This document shows positions 27,233 through 41,189 of a DNA stretch of 64,000 bases, piece by piece. Origin of the DNA: Chrysomallon squamiferum (Eukaryota; Mollusca; Gastropoda; Neomphalida; Peltospiridae). The stretch is taken from the NCBI GenBank assembly GCA_012295275.1, contig CM022675.1:8130832-8194831 (forward strand). Direction: 5' to 3'. Every line of letters begins with the position of its first letter. Position 1 is the stretch's first letter. Below the pieces are notes generated by a model. That model was not told the origin of the DNA, did not search any database, and saw only the letters and a list, made by a program, of their open reading frames with translations. Position numbers and translations under genes: made by a program.

Positions 27233-27285
27233 TAAATATACCCGAAATGGTTTAACTTATTTGCATTATACAACTGCATTTGCAT
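27233..27285 (-). promoter_or_regulatory. H3 promoter module: TATA-like plus paired octamers
   Basis: Octamers at 27259-27266 and 27278-27285, TATA-like box at 27233-27240. The arrangement is identical to H2 despite the frameshift in the gene. Confidence 0.65.
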
Positions 27286-27818
27286 AGCAATAAAATTGTG
27301 AAAGAAAAAATCGATCATATATTTAAATATTTTAAAATAATCTACATAAATAAATAAAATATGTTGTGGTCAAAAAACGATTCATAGCCTGTATTTTGAA
27401 GGTACAACATTAATTCAGCTTATTTCCAAACACATTCTTATCTAACATTTCACATCTTTACGTTCAACATTTTGCTTCAGAACACGTTCTTGTATCCTCC
27501 ATCTTTGATGAAATTCTCCCGAATTTTAAATTGCATCCTATCGAAACTGAAGTTATCTGCTAACAACAGAAGGTCAGTGTTTTAGAAAAAAGATAAACTT
27601 TTCAGCAATGAATCAGCCGACTAGCTGGCCTAGCACTATTACCAATAAAGATGTCAATGATAGGTACCACAGCCCACGGGTAACATTGATATAGGAAACT
27701 AGACAGCCATGTATTCAGAAAAAAAAAATTATCTGGCAACTGGATTCAGTGTGCCTTTAAATTGTTCGATATCGTTCCATATTGTATGGTACAGGAATTC
27801 CCTAATTATAGGGTACAT

Positions 27819-27928
27819 GAAAGTCTGAATAGAGCAAAGAAATACTTGTTGCTACCATGGATACGGAAGTTTACTATTTCCTGTATGACGTCACAGTACA
27901 AGACTTCAATAACCTTTGAGTTAACGAC
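27819..27928 (+). pseudogene. Decayed copy (c) of a contactin FN3 exon
   Basis: Nearly identical to copy b, including the mutated acceptor and the CCTTTGAG change. Confidence 0.8.
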
Positions 27929-28406
27929 ATTAACATTTTTCGTTTAAATTAGTGAAACAAACAATGTATTATCAATCTTTTTTGTAATATTATTTATTTG
28001 TTTATTTGAGAATAACACGCTCATTATCATTATTATTTATTCATGGACTTTGCGAATACTTATTAGTAGTATCTGAAATGTAGTAATTAATATATATTCA
28101 AAACAGAGTCCATTTTCTTTGCAACTGGACATTTTTTTTCCCATCTCAGACTCCTCCCGTATGATCAAGATCACATAGAAGAAGTTTACGGTTTAGAATA
28201 TTTTCATATAAGAATCAAAATTGAAATAATTACATTTTGTTAAAAATCAAATCTACATAAAAAAATGTAGCAGATCAAAAAGTAAAATATACTGAATGGT
28301 TTAAATTACACAGCAATTCATTCGTTATCAGGGAAACACAGAAAACAGAACTGTTATTAGATTGGTTCACGTTGTCTTCTTTCAGCTTCACGAACACAGT
28401 AGTAAT

Positions 28407-28407
<1 letters not shown>

Positions 28408-28500
<93 letters not shown>
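28408..28500. repeat. (TC)n tract in the H4 3' flank
   Basis: Same position relative to the gene as the tracts at 18852, 23519 and 33151. Confidence 0.95.
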
Positions 28501-28504
<4 letters not shown>

Positions 28505-29159
28505 ACATACACAAAACAGTTCATCATATTGTAATTTTACAAAGCGATTAGCATAGTAGTAAAATACGAAGCGACAAATCAATAATATATTAAAACATTT
28601 TTAAAATCTGCATCCATTATTTCGAATTTATTTGTTGCGATTTGAATTTGTAATAAATTAGTGTAGCTTTATTCCTTTGGGAGCTAGAAACACGGCAAGC
28701 TCTATGTTAGCGAAATTCTACAAATAAAATCATTCTATTTTCTATCAAAATGGAAGACAATAAAATTGTAATTGTCATATTACAGTTGTATTATTTATAT
28801 CATCTTTTATTTCCAAATTCCAAACCACTGGTCTGCCTCCAAGGAAATCAAAGTTAAAGTTTAAACACGGTGGTTAGAATAAACAGTCAAACACAGTACT
28901 GTCTATTTCTAGCATGTCAGTAAAATAACACGGGTAAAATGTAATTGCTTCTTGACAATTTTCTTCTTTTACTTTTTTTTTTTTTTTTTTTTTTTTTCTA
29001 TTTTATTTCTTTCATACATATAGAATAAGAGATAACAATTCAAACAGAAAGCCAAATACACAAGATTGACATTTGATTTAGGTTAGTGAGCGGAGATATA
29101 TGCATATCTCTAAAAACATCACATTATTACTCTAAATTTTAATTTAATGTGTGTACGTA

Positions 29160-29198
<39 letters not shown>

Positions 29199-29610
29199 TA
29201 TTTGGGTTCTGGTTCTAAGTGGATTATCTCAAAGGTGATCGTGTTTCCTTTAATAAATTAACCAATATTTTCTTCTCTGACTAGAATACTTCAACATCTA
29301 CATTCATTTAACTTTGTTTCATTAACACAAAATCATTAATCTGACGATAATCATTAATAGTCAGCGCACTATTTTATAAACACTAAGTAGATGCGTTAAA
29401 TAACGTATATCAGTTCACTATCTGCAAGAAAACCAAGCATCGAAAAGGTTTATTCCTCTTTGAGTAGGATACAATTTTCCTATCTTCAAAGACACAAATA
29501 TCACAATACCAGCAGCTAGTAAATTAATTAGAATGATTAATTATTGGCAATACAGAGAAAAATCGATAGAAGAAGATAAATCAATGACGAAATGCTATTT
29601 GAAAACGATC

Positions 29611-29918
29611 TTAGTTCAGTATTCGGCCAGCACAGGAAGACCACAACATGACGTCTAAGGATTGCATGAGTTTCAGAATAGGACTCAATCCATTTTGTTC
29701 CCATGGTTTCAATAACCAAGGAAACCACCGGAACGGTGTCATGGCGAACTGCGCCACGTCGTGATCAAAATAAACGTAACTCGAAGCTAAGATTCCATCC
29801 ACAACAATAGTTCCTGTATCAGTCAGTGGTACGTACAACCCTGTGAAATATATTAAATATTTTGTTTTAACAGACTCGAGATATAACATCAATAATTTAT
29901 CATTTTCGTCAAACTGTT

Positions 29919-29993
<75 letters not shown>

Positions 29994-30707
29994 TGGTTTT
30001 TCAGAAAAGGAAATATCAACAACTCGCTCTGCACAAAGACCACTTGGACACGACAGTGTGGAGAAAATATAATCACCTCGTTTCACCAATACGGCATTCC
30101 TTAATGCAGAAAAAAATGTATATATGAATAATACGACTGAATCAGTTTTATTTTATTTTCCTATTTCTGTGTTTGTAACTGTGTCTTGCTCAGTGTTATT
30201 CTGAATGCATATGTTAATTTCTTTATTGTTTTAGAATGAAGTTTTAATAAAACGAAATAACTTAAAATCAGGTCAAAAGCGAGAGAAAAAGATGATTTGT
30301 CGAATGATATTAAATTCGCAAACAGATAGCCAGAGAAAACAATACACGTTATGCACTATGAACCGAACAATGGAGACAGAAATCTACACTCACTCAGCTC
30401 TCATATCAGCAGTTTTGTTGTTGTTGGACATAAATATCAGATGGTCCTCTGTGATGGAAAAGTGATTTCCCTTCTCTGTCGTAAACGTTCGATGTGTGGC
30501 GTTGGTTTGCGGAAATCGTTCGATGAATGTTCTTACCTCAGAAAATATTTTCTTTTCATTTTCAACTGGAAGAAAAACAGTAACAACGACGATAAAAACA
30601 AGCAAAGCAGTAACTCCAATGACAAAAGCATGAAAACTATGAAACCTATAAATCAACTAATCATTAAACAAAGAAATAAATAGCTAAGTAAATAAGATAA
30701 TAGTCAA

Positions 30708-30774
<67 letters not shown>

Positions 30775-31936
30775 TAGTATCAGTATTAACTTCGGTTACA
30801 TCGACTTAGCATTTCTCATAGCTCGTATGGTATTTTTTCACGTAGGAGAATGTACAACAGGAATCGAAGACTGATCTATCCTTTATCTATCATCGTTTCT
30901 CTCTTTTATCAGGTAAGGTTTCAATGTAAGCTCTCCAGTCCTGCCGTCAACGTTTTCGACCGTATCGCTGTCGACCAGAGACACGTAAAATGCTTGGTTT
31001 TATCACCGACATATCTCGACATTTGCAGTTTAGTTTGTATTGCGACATCTATGAATTCTACGAATATTGCGCTGCTTTCCTTTCTGGTCTTTAGCATATA
31101 TCCTCACTAACAAACGGAATGTGCTACTTATTCCAGAAACCAATAACAAAAAAAAAAAAAAAAATTATAACATTAACGTCGCTTTTTCCTCGTGAAAATA
31201 AAAGCAGTAATAATAACTTGCCTGTGAGAACCTTCTGACCTACAGTCAGATGTTTCATTTTTATTACTGATCCGTCTTCGAGTACAAGATTACTGTCACC
31301 ATGGAAACAACACGCCTTACAGCACTCTACTGAGAATGTGGAGAAGGTGACACCCACATTTGCACACAGACGTATGCAGTGTTCCCCATTTCAAGGTTCC
31401 TAAACTTTCTTGCAAGTACATATTTTTTCTGAAATGAAAATGAGTCCCTGTGAACCATGTTACTCAGTAGAAGAAATGTTCAGGGCAGTGGATAGAGAGA
31501 CAGTAAGATAGATACAGAGACAGACGCACAGAGGACAAAAGACAAAAGTAAGGTGAATTGTCGGACGAAGTTGAGAAAAGGACGGAGAAAGGGAAAAAGA
31601 GAATTTTTATGAACAAAAGGGGAAAGACTTAAAACTATTCAAACACGTTTAAACTAAAAGAAACAAGAAACAAGAACAAAGAAAGTCATGAACACATTCA
31701 GAGAAGCAAAATAATGTTTAACAAACTGTTGTTGCCTATGACACGCCTCTCGTGAATTTATCAGCATGTCAATTGTCAATTTACCAGCACATTGGACTGG
31801 ACCCTCGGTTACAGCTTGCAAAAACAGAGTGAATGACTCAGAGATTAAATTTGAGTTGAAGTAGCAAAATATATCTCTTTTTTTTACCTGTAGATCGTTG
31901 TACCAAAAGTAGGAGTAAGAAAGCAAAATATTTCAT
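29611..31936 (-). pseudogene. H4: eight-Cys/Hog gene with a disrupted exon 2
   Basis: Exons: 31888-31936, 31222-31428, 30394-30565, 29993-30099 and 29611-29840. The signal peptide (MKYFAFLLLLLVQRST) and exons 3-5 are intact and A-type (tail SSCAGRILN). In exon 2, relative to H5, one base is missing soon after the first CxC and one is gained just before the CCxxC cluster. The total length stays 207 bp, but a TAG appears early. All eight Cys codons are still visible in shifted frames. The peptide part resembles B-type H5 while the rest resembles A-type H2, so the gene is a mosaic. Intron 2 uses a GC donor. Confidence 0.78.
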
Positions 31937-31973
31937 ATTTACAAGGTTGTCTTTTTTGTCTACGGTTCTGTCG

Positions 31974-32026
31974 TAAATATACCCGAAATGGTTTAACTTA
32001 TTTGCATTATACAACTGCATTTGCAT
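31974..32026 (-). promoter_or_regulatory. H4 promoter module: TATA-like plus paired octamers
   Basis: Octamers at 32000-32007 and 32019-32026, TATA-like box at 31974-31981, 38 bp before the ATG. Confidence 0.65.
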
Positions 32027-32560
32027 AGCAATAAAAGTGTGAAAGAAGAAATCGATCATATATTTAAATATTTTAAAATAATCTACATAAATAAATAAAA
32101 TATGTTGTGGTGAAAAGCAGATTCATAGCCTGTATTTTGAAGGTACAACATTAATTCAGCTTATTTCCGAAAACTCTCTTATCTAACATTTCACATCTTT
32201 ACGTTAAACATTTTGCTTCAGAACACGTTCTTGTATCCTCCATCTTTGATGAAATTCTCCCGAATTTTAAATTGCATCCTACTAAAACTGAAGTTATCTG
32301 CTAACAACAGAAGGTCAGTGTTTTAGAAAAAAGATAAACTTTTCAGCAATGAATCAGCCGACTAGCTGGCCTAGCACTATTACCAATAAAGATGTCAACG
32401 ATAGGTACCACAGCACACGGGTAACATTGATATAGGAAACTAGACAGCCATGTATTCAGAAACAAAATAATTATCTGGCAACTGGATTCAGTGTGCCTTT
32501 AAATTGTTCGATATCGTTCCATATTGTATGGTACAGGAATTCCGTAATTATAGGGTACAG

Positions 32561-32670
32561 GAAAGTCTGAATAGAGCAAAGAAATACTTGTTGCTACCAT
32601 GGATACGGAAGTTTACTATTTGCTGTATGACGTCACAGTAGAAGACTTCAATAACCTTGGAGTTAACGAC
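32561..32670 (+). pseudogene. Decayed copy (d) of a contactin FN3 exon, best preserved
   Basis: It keeps the acceptor tacag and, after a frame-shifting indel, a stretch readable as MDTEVYYLLYDV then EDFNNLGVN. This parallels LDTESYYLQYDV and QAFNNLGVG of contactin exon 6444-6591. Confidence 0.82.
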
Positions 32671-33149
32671 ATTAACATTTTTCGTTTAAATTTAAGAAAC
32701 AAACAATGTATTTTCAATCTTTTTGTAATATTATTTATTTGTTTATTTGAGAACAACACGCTCATTATCATTATTATTTATTTATGGACTTTGCGAATAC
32801 TTATTAGTAGTATTTGAAATGTAGTAATTAATATATATTCAAAACAGAGTCCATTTTCTTTGCAACTGGACATTTTTTTTCTCCCATCTCAGACTCCTCC
32901 CGTATGATCAAGATCACATAGAAGAAGTTTACGGTTTAGAATATTTTCATATAAGAATCAAATTTGAAATAATTACATTTTGTTAAAAATCAAATCTACA
33001 TAAAAAAATGTAGCAGATCAAAAAGTAAAATATACTGAATGGTTTAAATTACACAGCAATTCATTCGTTATCAGGGAAAGACAGAAAACAGAACTGTTAT
33101 TAGATTGGTTCACGTTGTCTTCTTTCAGCTTCACGAACACAGTAGTAAT

Positions 33150-33267
<118 letters not shown>

Positions 33268-34343
33268 ACATACACGAAACAGTTCATCATATTGTAATTT
33301 TACAAAGCGATTAGCATAGTAGTAAAATACGAAGCGACAAATCAATAATATATTAAAACATTTTTAAAATCTGCATCGATTATTTCGAATTTATTTGTTG
33401 CGATTTGAATTTGTAATACATTAGTGTAGCTTTATTCTTTGGGAGCTAGAAACACGGGAAGCTCTATGTTAGCGAAATTCTACAAATAAAATCATTATAT
33501 TTTCTATCAAAATTCAAGACAATAAAATTGTAATGTCATATTACAGTTGTATTATTTATATCATCTTGTATTTCGATATTCGAAACCACTGGTCAGCGTC
33601 CAAGGAAATCAAAGTTAAAGTTTAAACACGGTGGTTAGAATAAACAGTCAAACACAGTACTGTCTATTTCTAGCATGTCAGTAAAATAACACGGGTAAAA
33701 TGTAATTGCTTCTTGACAATTTTCTTGTTCTCCTTTTTTATTTTTTTTTTTTTTTTTTTTTTTTCTATTTTCTTTGTTACATAGATATAGATTAAGAGAC
33801 AGAAATAGAAACAGAAAGAAAAAATAAATATAAAAGAATGACATTTGATTTAGCTCAGTCAGCTGAGATATACACGTATCTGTAAAATACATGTATAAAA
33901 ACATTACATTATTACTCTGACCTTTATTTTAATGTGTTTTTGTGTCTGTATATATTATTTCGGTTGTGGTTCCTTTAATAAATTAACCGGTGTTTTGTTC
34001 TCTAACCAGTATGCTTCAACACCTATATTCAATTAACTTTATTTTCTTAATTTAATCAAGTGCACAAAATCATTAAAAAGATAAAAACACTATTTTATAA
34101 ACAGTAACTAAATTAGTTAAATAATAAATATCACTTCGCTATCAGCAAGAAAACCAAGGATCAAAAAAGTTTATTCCTCTTTGTGTAGGATACAATTTTC
34201 CCAGCTCCCATGTTTTGCATTGTCTTTATTTAATTATCTACTGCAAAGACGCAAATATGACAATAGCAGCAGCTAGGAAACTAAAATGCATGCAGTAATT
34301 ATTGGCAAGACAGAGGAATAAAGATACAAGAAGATAAAACAAA

Positions 34344-34666
34344 TCAATAACGAAATACATAGGAAGACCACAACATGACGTCTAAGGATTGCATGAGTTT
34401 CAGAATAGGACTCAATCCATTTTGTTCCCATGGTTTCAATAACCAAGGAAACCACCGAAACGGTGTCATGGCGAACTGTGCTAGACCATGATCAAAATAA
34501 GCGTAATTCGAAGCCAAGATTCCATCCACAACAAGAGTTCCTGTGTCAGTCAGTGGTACGTACAACCCTGTGAAATATATTAAATATTTTATTTTTATCT
34601 ATAGAAAACAGCCTAGAGATAGAAAACAGATTGGAATCAATAACTGATCACTTTCGTCCAACTATA

Positions 34667-34761
<95 letters not shown>

Positions 34762-35611
34762 TATTATTGTTATTATTATTTCTATTAGTATTATTATCAT
34801 AAATATTACTACTACTGTTAGTTATGTTACAATTCTTATTATCATCATCAGCGTAATAATCATCATGATTACCTGGTTTTTCAGAAAAGGAAATATCAAC
34901 AACTCGCTCTGCACAAAGACCACTTGGACACGACAGTGTGGAGAAAATATAATCACCTCGTTTCACCAATACGGCATTCCTTAGTGCAGAAAAATGTATA
35001 GCTATGAATACGACTGAATCAGTTTTATTTTATTTATATTTCTGTGTTTCGTAACTGTGTCTTGCTCAGTGTTATTCTGAATGCATATGTTAATTTCTTT
35101 ATTGTTTTAGAATAAAGGTTTAATAAAACGTAATAACATGAAATCAGGTCAAAAGCGAGAGAAAAAGATTATTTGTAGAATGATATTAAATTCGCAAACA
35201 GATAGCCAGATAAAACAATACACGTTATGCACCAAGAACCTAACAATGGAGACAGAAATCTACACTCACTCAGCTCTCATATCAGCAGTTTTGTTGTTGT
35301 TGGACATAAATATCAGATGGTCCCCTGTGATGGAAAAGTGATTTCCTTTTTCTGTCGTAAACGTTCGATGTGTGGCGTTGGTTTGCGGAAATCGTTCCAT
35401 GAATGTTCTTACCTCCGAAAATATCCGTTTCCCATTTTCAACTGGAAGAAAAACAGTAACAACGACGATAAAAATAAGAAATGCAGTAACCTCAATGTCA
35501 AAAGCCTGAAAACATCAACTACAAGAAAAACAAAGTGTATAAATGAAATAATCATTAAACAAATAAATAAATAAATAAATAAATAGCTAAGAAAATAAGA
35601 GAATAATAATA

Positions 35612-35653
<42 letters not shown>

Positions 35654-36812
35654 TATTAGCAGTATTAACTTTGATTACATCGTCTTAGCATTTCTCGTAT
35701 CGTGTATTACCACAAAGAAGAATGTCCAGCAGGACTCGAACACTGTTCTGTCCCTTATCTATCCTAGAACCTCTCATTTATCAGGTGAGGCATCAAATTA
35801 AGCGAAGATATTGTGTTCATCAAGGTGTCGTCCAGAGATATGAAAATGCTTAGTTTTATCACCGGCATATCTCGACAATTACAATTTTGTTTGTTTTGCG
35901 ACATCTATGAATTCTCTGAATAAAAAAACCTTAATATTAACGTCTCTCGTTATTCATGAAACAATAATGACAGTAATAAACAGCTTGCCTGTGAGAACCT
36001 TCTGACCTACAGTCAGATGTTTCATTTTTATTACCGAACCGTCTTCGAGTACGAGATTACTGTCACCATGGAAACAACACACCATACAGCAATCTTTGTC
36101 GATGAGTAGAAGGTGACACCCACATTTGCAGTTTCGAGTACGCAGTGTTCCCCATTTCATGTTTCTAAACAGGCCACTACAAGTACATGTTTTTTCTGAA
36201 ATGAAAATGAGTCCCTGTGAGCCATGTTACTTAGCAGAAGAAATGTTCAGGGCAATGGATAGAGAGACAGTAAGATAGATACAGAGACAGACGCACAGAG
36301 GACAAAAGAGAAAAGTAAGGTGAAGTGGCGGACGAAGTTTAGCAAAGGATGGAGAAAGGTGGAGGAGCCAGGATGAGTAAGTGAGAAAGACAGAGAGATT
36401 TTTAGAGAACAAAGCAAAGGCAGGAAGTCAGGCACATACTAAGAACTATTCAAACTAAGGTAAAGGAGTGAAAAAGAAAAATGCAGTAAGGCTGAAAAGG
36501 GAAGTTTAAACTGGAAACAAGAGGCAGGAAGAAAGAGTCATAAACAAATTCAGAGTAAACGAATGTTTAACAAACTACTTGTTGCCTATGACACGCCTCT
36601 CGTGAATTTCTCAGCATGTGATATTTTATACACAGCCTTTTATTAACCAGTTGTGATTTAACACATTGGACTGGATCCAGGGTTATGTCTTCCTAAAACA
36701 GTGAGAATCACTCAGAGATAAAATCTGAGTTGAAATAGGAAAATATATCTCTTTCTTTTTTACCTACAGATCGTTGTACCAAAAGTAGGAGTAAGAAAGC
36801 AAAGTATTTCAT
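34344..36812 (-). CDS. H5: secreted eight-Cys peptide with Hog domain
   Basis: Exons: 36764-36812, 35989-36195, 35270-35441, 34873-34979 and 34344-34567, all in frame (759 bp, 252 aa). The signal peptide is MKYFAFLLLLLVQRSV. The peptide has TCTC, 16 residues, CKCGC, eight residues and CCMVC. The Hint half of exon 2 has the same residues as H3, while the peptide half differs from H3 at eight of 40 positions, none of them Cys. The Asp303 position is Glu (FMERFP), the motif is TGDHL, and SNYA replaces SCYA. Exon 5 is B-type (224 bp, ends SSYVFRY). Intron 2 has a GC donor and intron 4 starts as a (TAA)n-type tract. Confidence 0.88.
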
Positions 36813-36846
36813 ATTTACAAGGTTGTGTTTTTCTATGGCTCTGTCG

Positions 36847-36899
36847 TAAATATACCCGAAATGGTTTAACTTATTTGCATTATACAACTGCATTTGCAT
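36847..36899 (-). promoter_or_regulatory. H5 promoter module: TATA-like plus paired octamers
   Basis: Octamers at 36873-36880 and 36892-36899, TATA-like box at 36847-36854, 35 bp before the ATG. Confidence 0.65.
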
Positions 36900-37403
36900 A
36901 GCAATAAAAGTGTGAAAAAAAATCGATCATATATTTAAATATTTTAAAATAATCTACATAAATAAATAAAATATGTTGTGGTCAAAAGCCGATTCATAGC
37001 CTGTATTTTGAAGGTACAACATTAATTCAGCTTATTTCCAAAAACTTTCTTATCTAACATTTCACATCTTTACGTTAAACATTTTGCTTCAGAACACGTT
37101 CTTGTATCCTCCATCTATAATTTTAAATTGCCTCCTATTGAGACTGAAGTTATCGACTAACAACAGAATGTCAGTGTTTTAGAAAAAATAATTTTAACGG
37201 ACACTTAGATGAAAATAAGGTTTTCACAAATTAAATAACTTAATCTCGGATTGTTTCACATGATTGAAACCATTTTTATTTTTTAAATATTAATAACTGA
37301 TTCGTTGTGTTCTGTGGACAGCGAATGTATAGAGCAAACAGATATTTTTCAAAGACAAATTATAAAAAGTGTATAAATTAATATTTTATGATTTAGTGAG
37401 TTT

Positions 37404-37465
<62 letters not shown>

Positions 37466-37624
37466 TTCTCTCGAAATAGTTAATCAAATGTTCATTCCTT
37501 AGAGCAGAAAAAAGGTATATCTATTAATATCTTTCAAATGCACTTTATCTGTGTAAAGTATTTTTAGAAGACAGATTGTATAAAAATTGTGCTTGAACGA
37601 ATATTCCATAATCATGAGTTTTGA

Positions 37625-37718
<94 letters not shown>

Positions 37719-38782
37719 AAATACACGAAATGGTTTATCAAATATTTATTCAGCAGACCGATTAACATAGTCGTAAAATATGAAACGATACATTTTTAAA
37801 ATCTGGATATATTATTTCAGATTCATCTGTTTTGATTTGAATTTGTAATAACTGATTGCAGCTTTATTCTTTGGATGCTAGAAATATGATAAAGTGGATG
37901 CTAGGAAAATTCCCCAAATAAAACGATTTTATTTTCTATCGCAATACAAGAAAATACCAATTATACAGTCATATTAGAATTCTAATATTCATGTCATCGT
38001 CTATTTTTAAATGTATAATTTCCAAGAAAATCAAAGTTGAAGTGTACATACGGTGGTCATAATAAACAGTCAAACAAAAAATCTGTGTTCTACTCACTTC
38101 TCACTATGTTGTATGGCCTGATCTTAAGTCTCTTGGAAACAAGACATTAACATAATACGACTCAAAAATATTTGATCACAGTCGATTTCTCTCTTCACAA
38201 TTTTCAGTTTTTTTTTTTGTCTTGCATACGTATACCCTAAGAGAAAAAGAGAGACAGATACATAAATCAGTGACATAGTACGTTTCCAAACACATTACAT
38301 TATTTTTGTATACTTCACTAAAAACATTTGAAAAATTAGAGTTTTGGGTTGCACTTCTAAATGGTTTGTCAAAATGATGATCGTGTTTCATTTAATATGA
38401 ACTAATTAGTACATTGATTTCCTATCAAAATGTTTCAATTGAGTTAACGTAGTGTATTTAGTATACAACATCATCAATCGGACTCAGACTTATTAAAAGT
38501 AAGTTGATGAGTTAATTAACAAATAATTAAACGATTGTTTTGAACTTTGCTCCATTGTTTCACTATCTCTCGGCGCCTCAAAGATAAAAATGGTTTACTC
38601 TTGTTAGTGTAGGATAACATTTTCCTACTTTCCATGTCAGTAGTGTCTTGATTTAATTATTTACTCTCAAGACACGCATCTGACAATACCAGTAACTAGT
38701 AATTTATTTCGCTCTGAGTAATTGTTGGCATAATGCAAAATAAAAAATGAATAAGTTAATAATATTTAAAAATGACCATAGT
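36900..38782. other. Spacer between H5 and H6
   Basis: The shared upstream block ends near 37190. The rest matches the H1-H2 spacer (17580-18800) and includes two (TC)n tracts (37407-37473 and 37628-37717). No contactin pseudo-exon and no gene are seen. Confidence 0.75.
37628..37717. repeat. (TC)n tract in the H6 3' flank
   Basis: Dinucleotide run 1.07 kb beyond the H6 terminal region. A second, interrupted (TC)n lies at 37407-37473. Confidence 0.95.
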
Positions 38783-40190
38783 TCAGTATTCGGTAAACAA
38801 AGTAAGAAGATCTCAATTTGATATCTAAGAAAGGCACGAGTTTCAAAATGGGACTGAATCCATCATTTTTCCCATGGTTTCAGTAACCAAGGAAACCACC
38901 GAAACGGACTCTCGTAGAGGTGTGCAATATCCTGATCAAAATAAGCGTAATTGGAAGCTAAAACTCCATCCACAACAAGAGTTCCTGTATCAGTCAGTGG
39001 TACGTACAACCGTGTGAAAAAAGTATTTAATATTGTATCTCCTCTATTGAAAACAGCATTCAGATGTAAAACTGACTGAATTAAGAACATATTTATTTTC
39101 AGTTACTATTATTATTGTTGTCGTTGTTGTTGTTGTCGTCGTCGTCGTCGCAGCGTCGTATTGATTATAGTTGTTGTTGTTGTTACCTGTTTTTTCAGAA
39201 AAAGGAAAAAATAATAACTCGCTCTGCTCAAAGACCACTTGGACACGACAGTGTGGAGAAAATATAATCACCTCGTTTTACCATCATCGCTTTCCTTAGT
39301 GAGAAAAAAAGGATTTACCTTTTCTGTCGTAAGTGTTCGATGGGTGACATTGGTCTAGGGTATTCGTTTCAGGAAATGTTTTAATTCAGTAAATATTCGT
39401 CTTTCTCCACTTTACAGGTGCATTGTACATCTTAATAAAATCTTATTCCTTAGTAGAAGACAAACAGAGGGAAACTGCAAGAGGGAAATAGAGTGATTTT
39501 ACACAGAGGAAAAGGAAGGCAAAAAACAAGGTGAGATGTAGAAAGACTAAGAGGAAAGCAGGGAGAAAGACTGAAATAATTACACAGGAATAGGAAGGGT
39601 GATAGAGAGAGCGTGAGACACAGTGGACAGGAGAGTTGAAAGCAAAGACAGGAATTCACAGAGACCGAGGCAGAGATAGGAGAAGTAAGACAAGTATTAA
39701 AAAGGAAACGGAAAGGTAAAGCGAGGAATAATTAAAACGGAATAAGAAGGAAGAAACGAGAATAAAGTGACAGAAACATTCCGAGTAAACGAACCTTTTT
39801 ACAAACTGTTATTGCGTATGAAAGGCTGCTTTTATCAACTTTACAGCAAGCAGTCTCATACATGCACTATGAAAAATGTTGTTTCTTATCAATCAGCTGT
39901 AGTAAATGTAATAACTGTATTAACACTGCGAGTTTTGTTCCGTGGACTCTGGGATACACTTTATTACAAATACTCTAACTTTTATAAATACTGTAACGTA
40001 CAGACGGACAGACATAGGAGGCCAATTATTCCAAATAGTATATAAATAGGCGTATGTAAAGAAAGACAGACATCGAAAAGAGACAGAAAGATAGCGAGTT
40101 AGAAACCAAGTTTAAATTTGAAAAGAATCTCAAATACCTGCTTCAGATAGTTGTAGTAAAAGTAAGAGTAACAAAGCAGAAAAACATCAT
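38783..40190 (-). pseudogene. H6: degenerate Hog gene
   Basis: Exon 1 (40138-40190) is 53 bp, one base too long. Exon 2 is nearly gone: a deletion joins its first bases (near 39415-39430) to the acceptor of exon 3. Exon 3 (about 39311-39409) stops before the TxxH motif. Exon 4 (39187-39294) is 108 bp and has TGT changed to TGA. The exon 5 acceptor has changed from AG to AC (39012-39013), and a frameshift after KPWE gives an early stop. Five independent lesions make this a true pseudogene and not a sequencing artefact. Intron 1 closely matches H10 intron 1 in inverted orientation. Confidence 0.9.
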
Positions 40191-40241
40191 GGTTTCAAAA
40201 ATTTTCAACTCAAAGTGTTTTTCTCTTCTATCGCCGTATAT

Positions 40242-40478
40242 GAAATATACAGAAACTCGTTTAACTGATTTGCATTTTACAAAGGCATTTGCATAGCCAT
40301 GAAATGGTGAAAGAGAAAATCAATCATATATCAAAATATTTTACAATAATTTACATGACTCACTGAAATATTAATTAAATTTATTCCTTGCCAAAGTGAA
40401 ATTTGCTCTTGTATCGGTTTATCTCAAATATACAGAAATTCGTTTAACTCATTTGCATTTTAGAAAAGGCATTTGCAT
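40242..40478 (-). promoter_or_regulatory. Two tandem octamer promoter modules upstream of H6
   Basis: The proximal pair is at 40268-40275 and 40287-40294 with a TATA-like box at 40242-40249. The distal pair is at 40451-40458 and 40471-40478 with a TATA-like box near 40425-40432. A similar doubling lies upstream of H10. Confidence 0.55.
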
Positions 40479-40822
40479 AACCATACAATTTTGTGAAAGA
40501 AAAAATCAATCATATATCTAAATATTTTAAAATAATGTGCATAATAAATAAGTACGATATCACGTAGTTAAATTCGTTCGTTGCCATTGAAATTGTCGTC
40601 TCGGAACAGAATAAAAATGTTTTACCATGAGGACCAAATTGTCGAGAAGCTGGCCTAGCGCTGTGTCACGGAGACCAGTCTGACTGCTATTAACACCTTA
40701 AAGTTGGCTCGTGCAGTCTAAAAGGGTTAGCGTCAAGTTACAAGGTGTTAATGACCTGATACAGCTTAAATTACTAAATGACTAATCTGTATCGACTAGA
40801 GAATAATAACGCAAAAAGAATT

Positions 40823-40872
<50 letters not shown>

Positions 40873-40873
40873 G

Positions 40874-40933
40874 ATATGCGTCTAAATATAGTATGGATGT
40901 TTTCCTACATCCATATTATATTGAGACGCACAT
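40874..40933. repeat. Short inverted repeat (hairpin)
   Basis: Arms of about 25 bp (40876-40900 and 40907-40931) are near reverse complements with a six-base loop (ATGGATGT and ACATCCAT inner ends, GCGTCT and AGACGC outer). It adjoins a (CA)n run. Confidence 0.7.
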
Positions 40934-41189
40934 ATATGCTCTGAATTTGACATGGAGGTATTTGTAATATTTATGCATGCGTTTCCAGTAAATAATAATA
41001 AAATATTATAAATAAAGAAACTTTCAGCGGACAGTTTTCTACGGCCATTATACCATCTAATTCGAAATATGTGCATGTTAGTTGCCAAAGTTTAAAGTCT
41101 CCTACGAAGCTACTCATGTTGGCCCATAACAATCTGTCTGTCTGTCTGTCACGTCCCTAGGTTTGTAAATATACTAGTTTCAGTCCCTC

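Larger units (their letters stand above)
27286..29610. other. Spacer between H3 and H4
   Basis: Same order as the H2-H3 spacer: conserved upstream block, pseudo-exon c (27819-27928), unique-looking block, (TC)n, common 3' flank, and (GT)n/(TA)n near 29158-29198. No gene is seen. Confidence 0.75.

Noticed and set aside
39767-40045. Open frame starting MTETFRVNEPFYK, also found at 61507-61692 on the opposite strand
   Set aside because: Both lie antisense to intron 1 of H6 and H10. The similarity is explained by the inverted duplication, and neither has splice, promoter or domain support.
40827-40869. Possible CRISPR-like or satellite array around the (CA)n tract
   Set aside because: Simple dinucleotide only. 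No spaced direct repeats.
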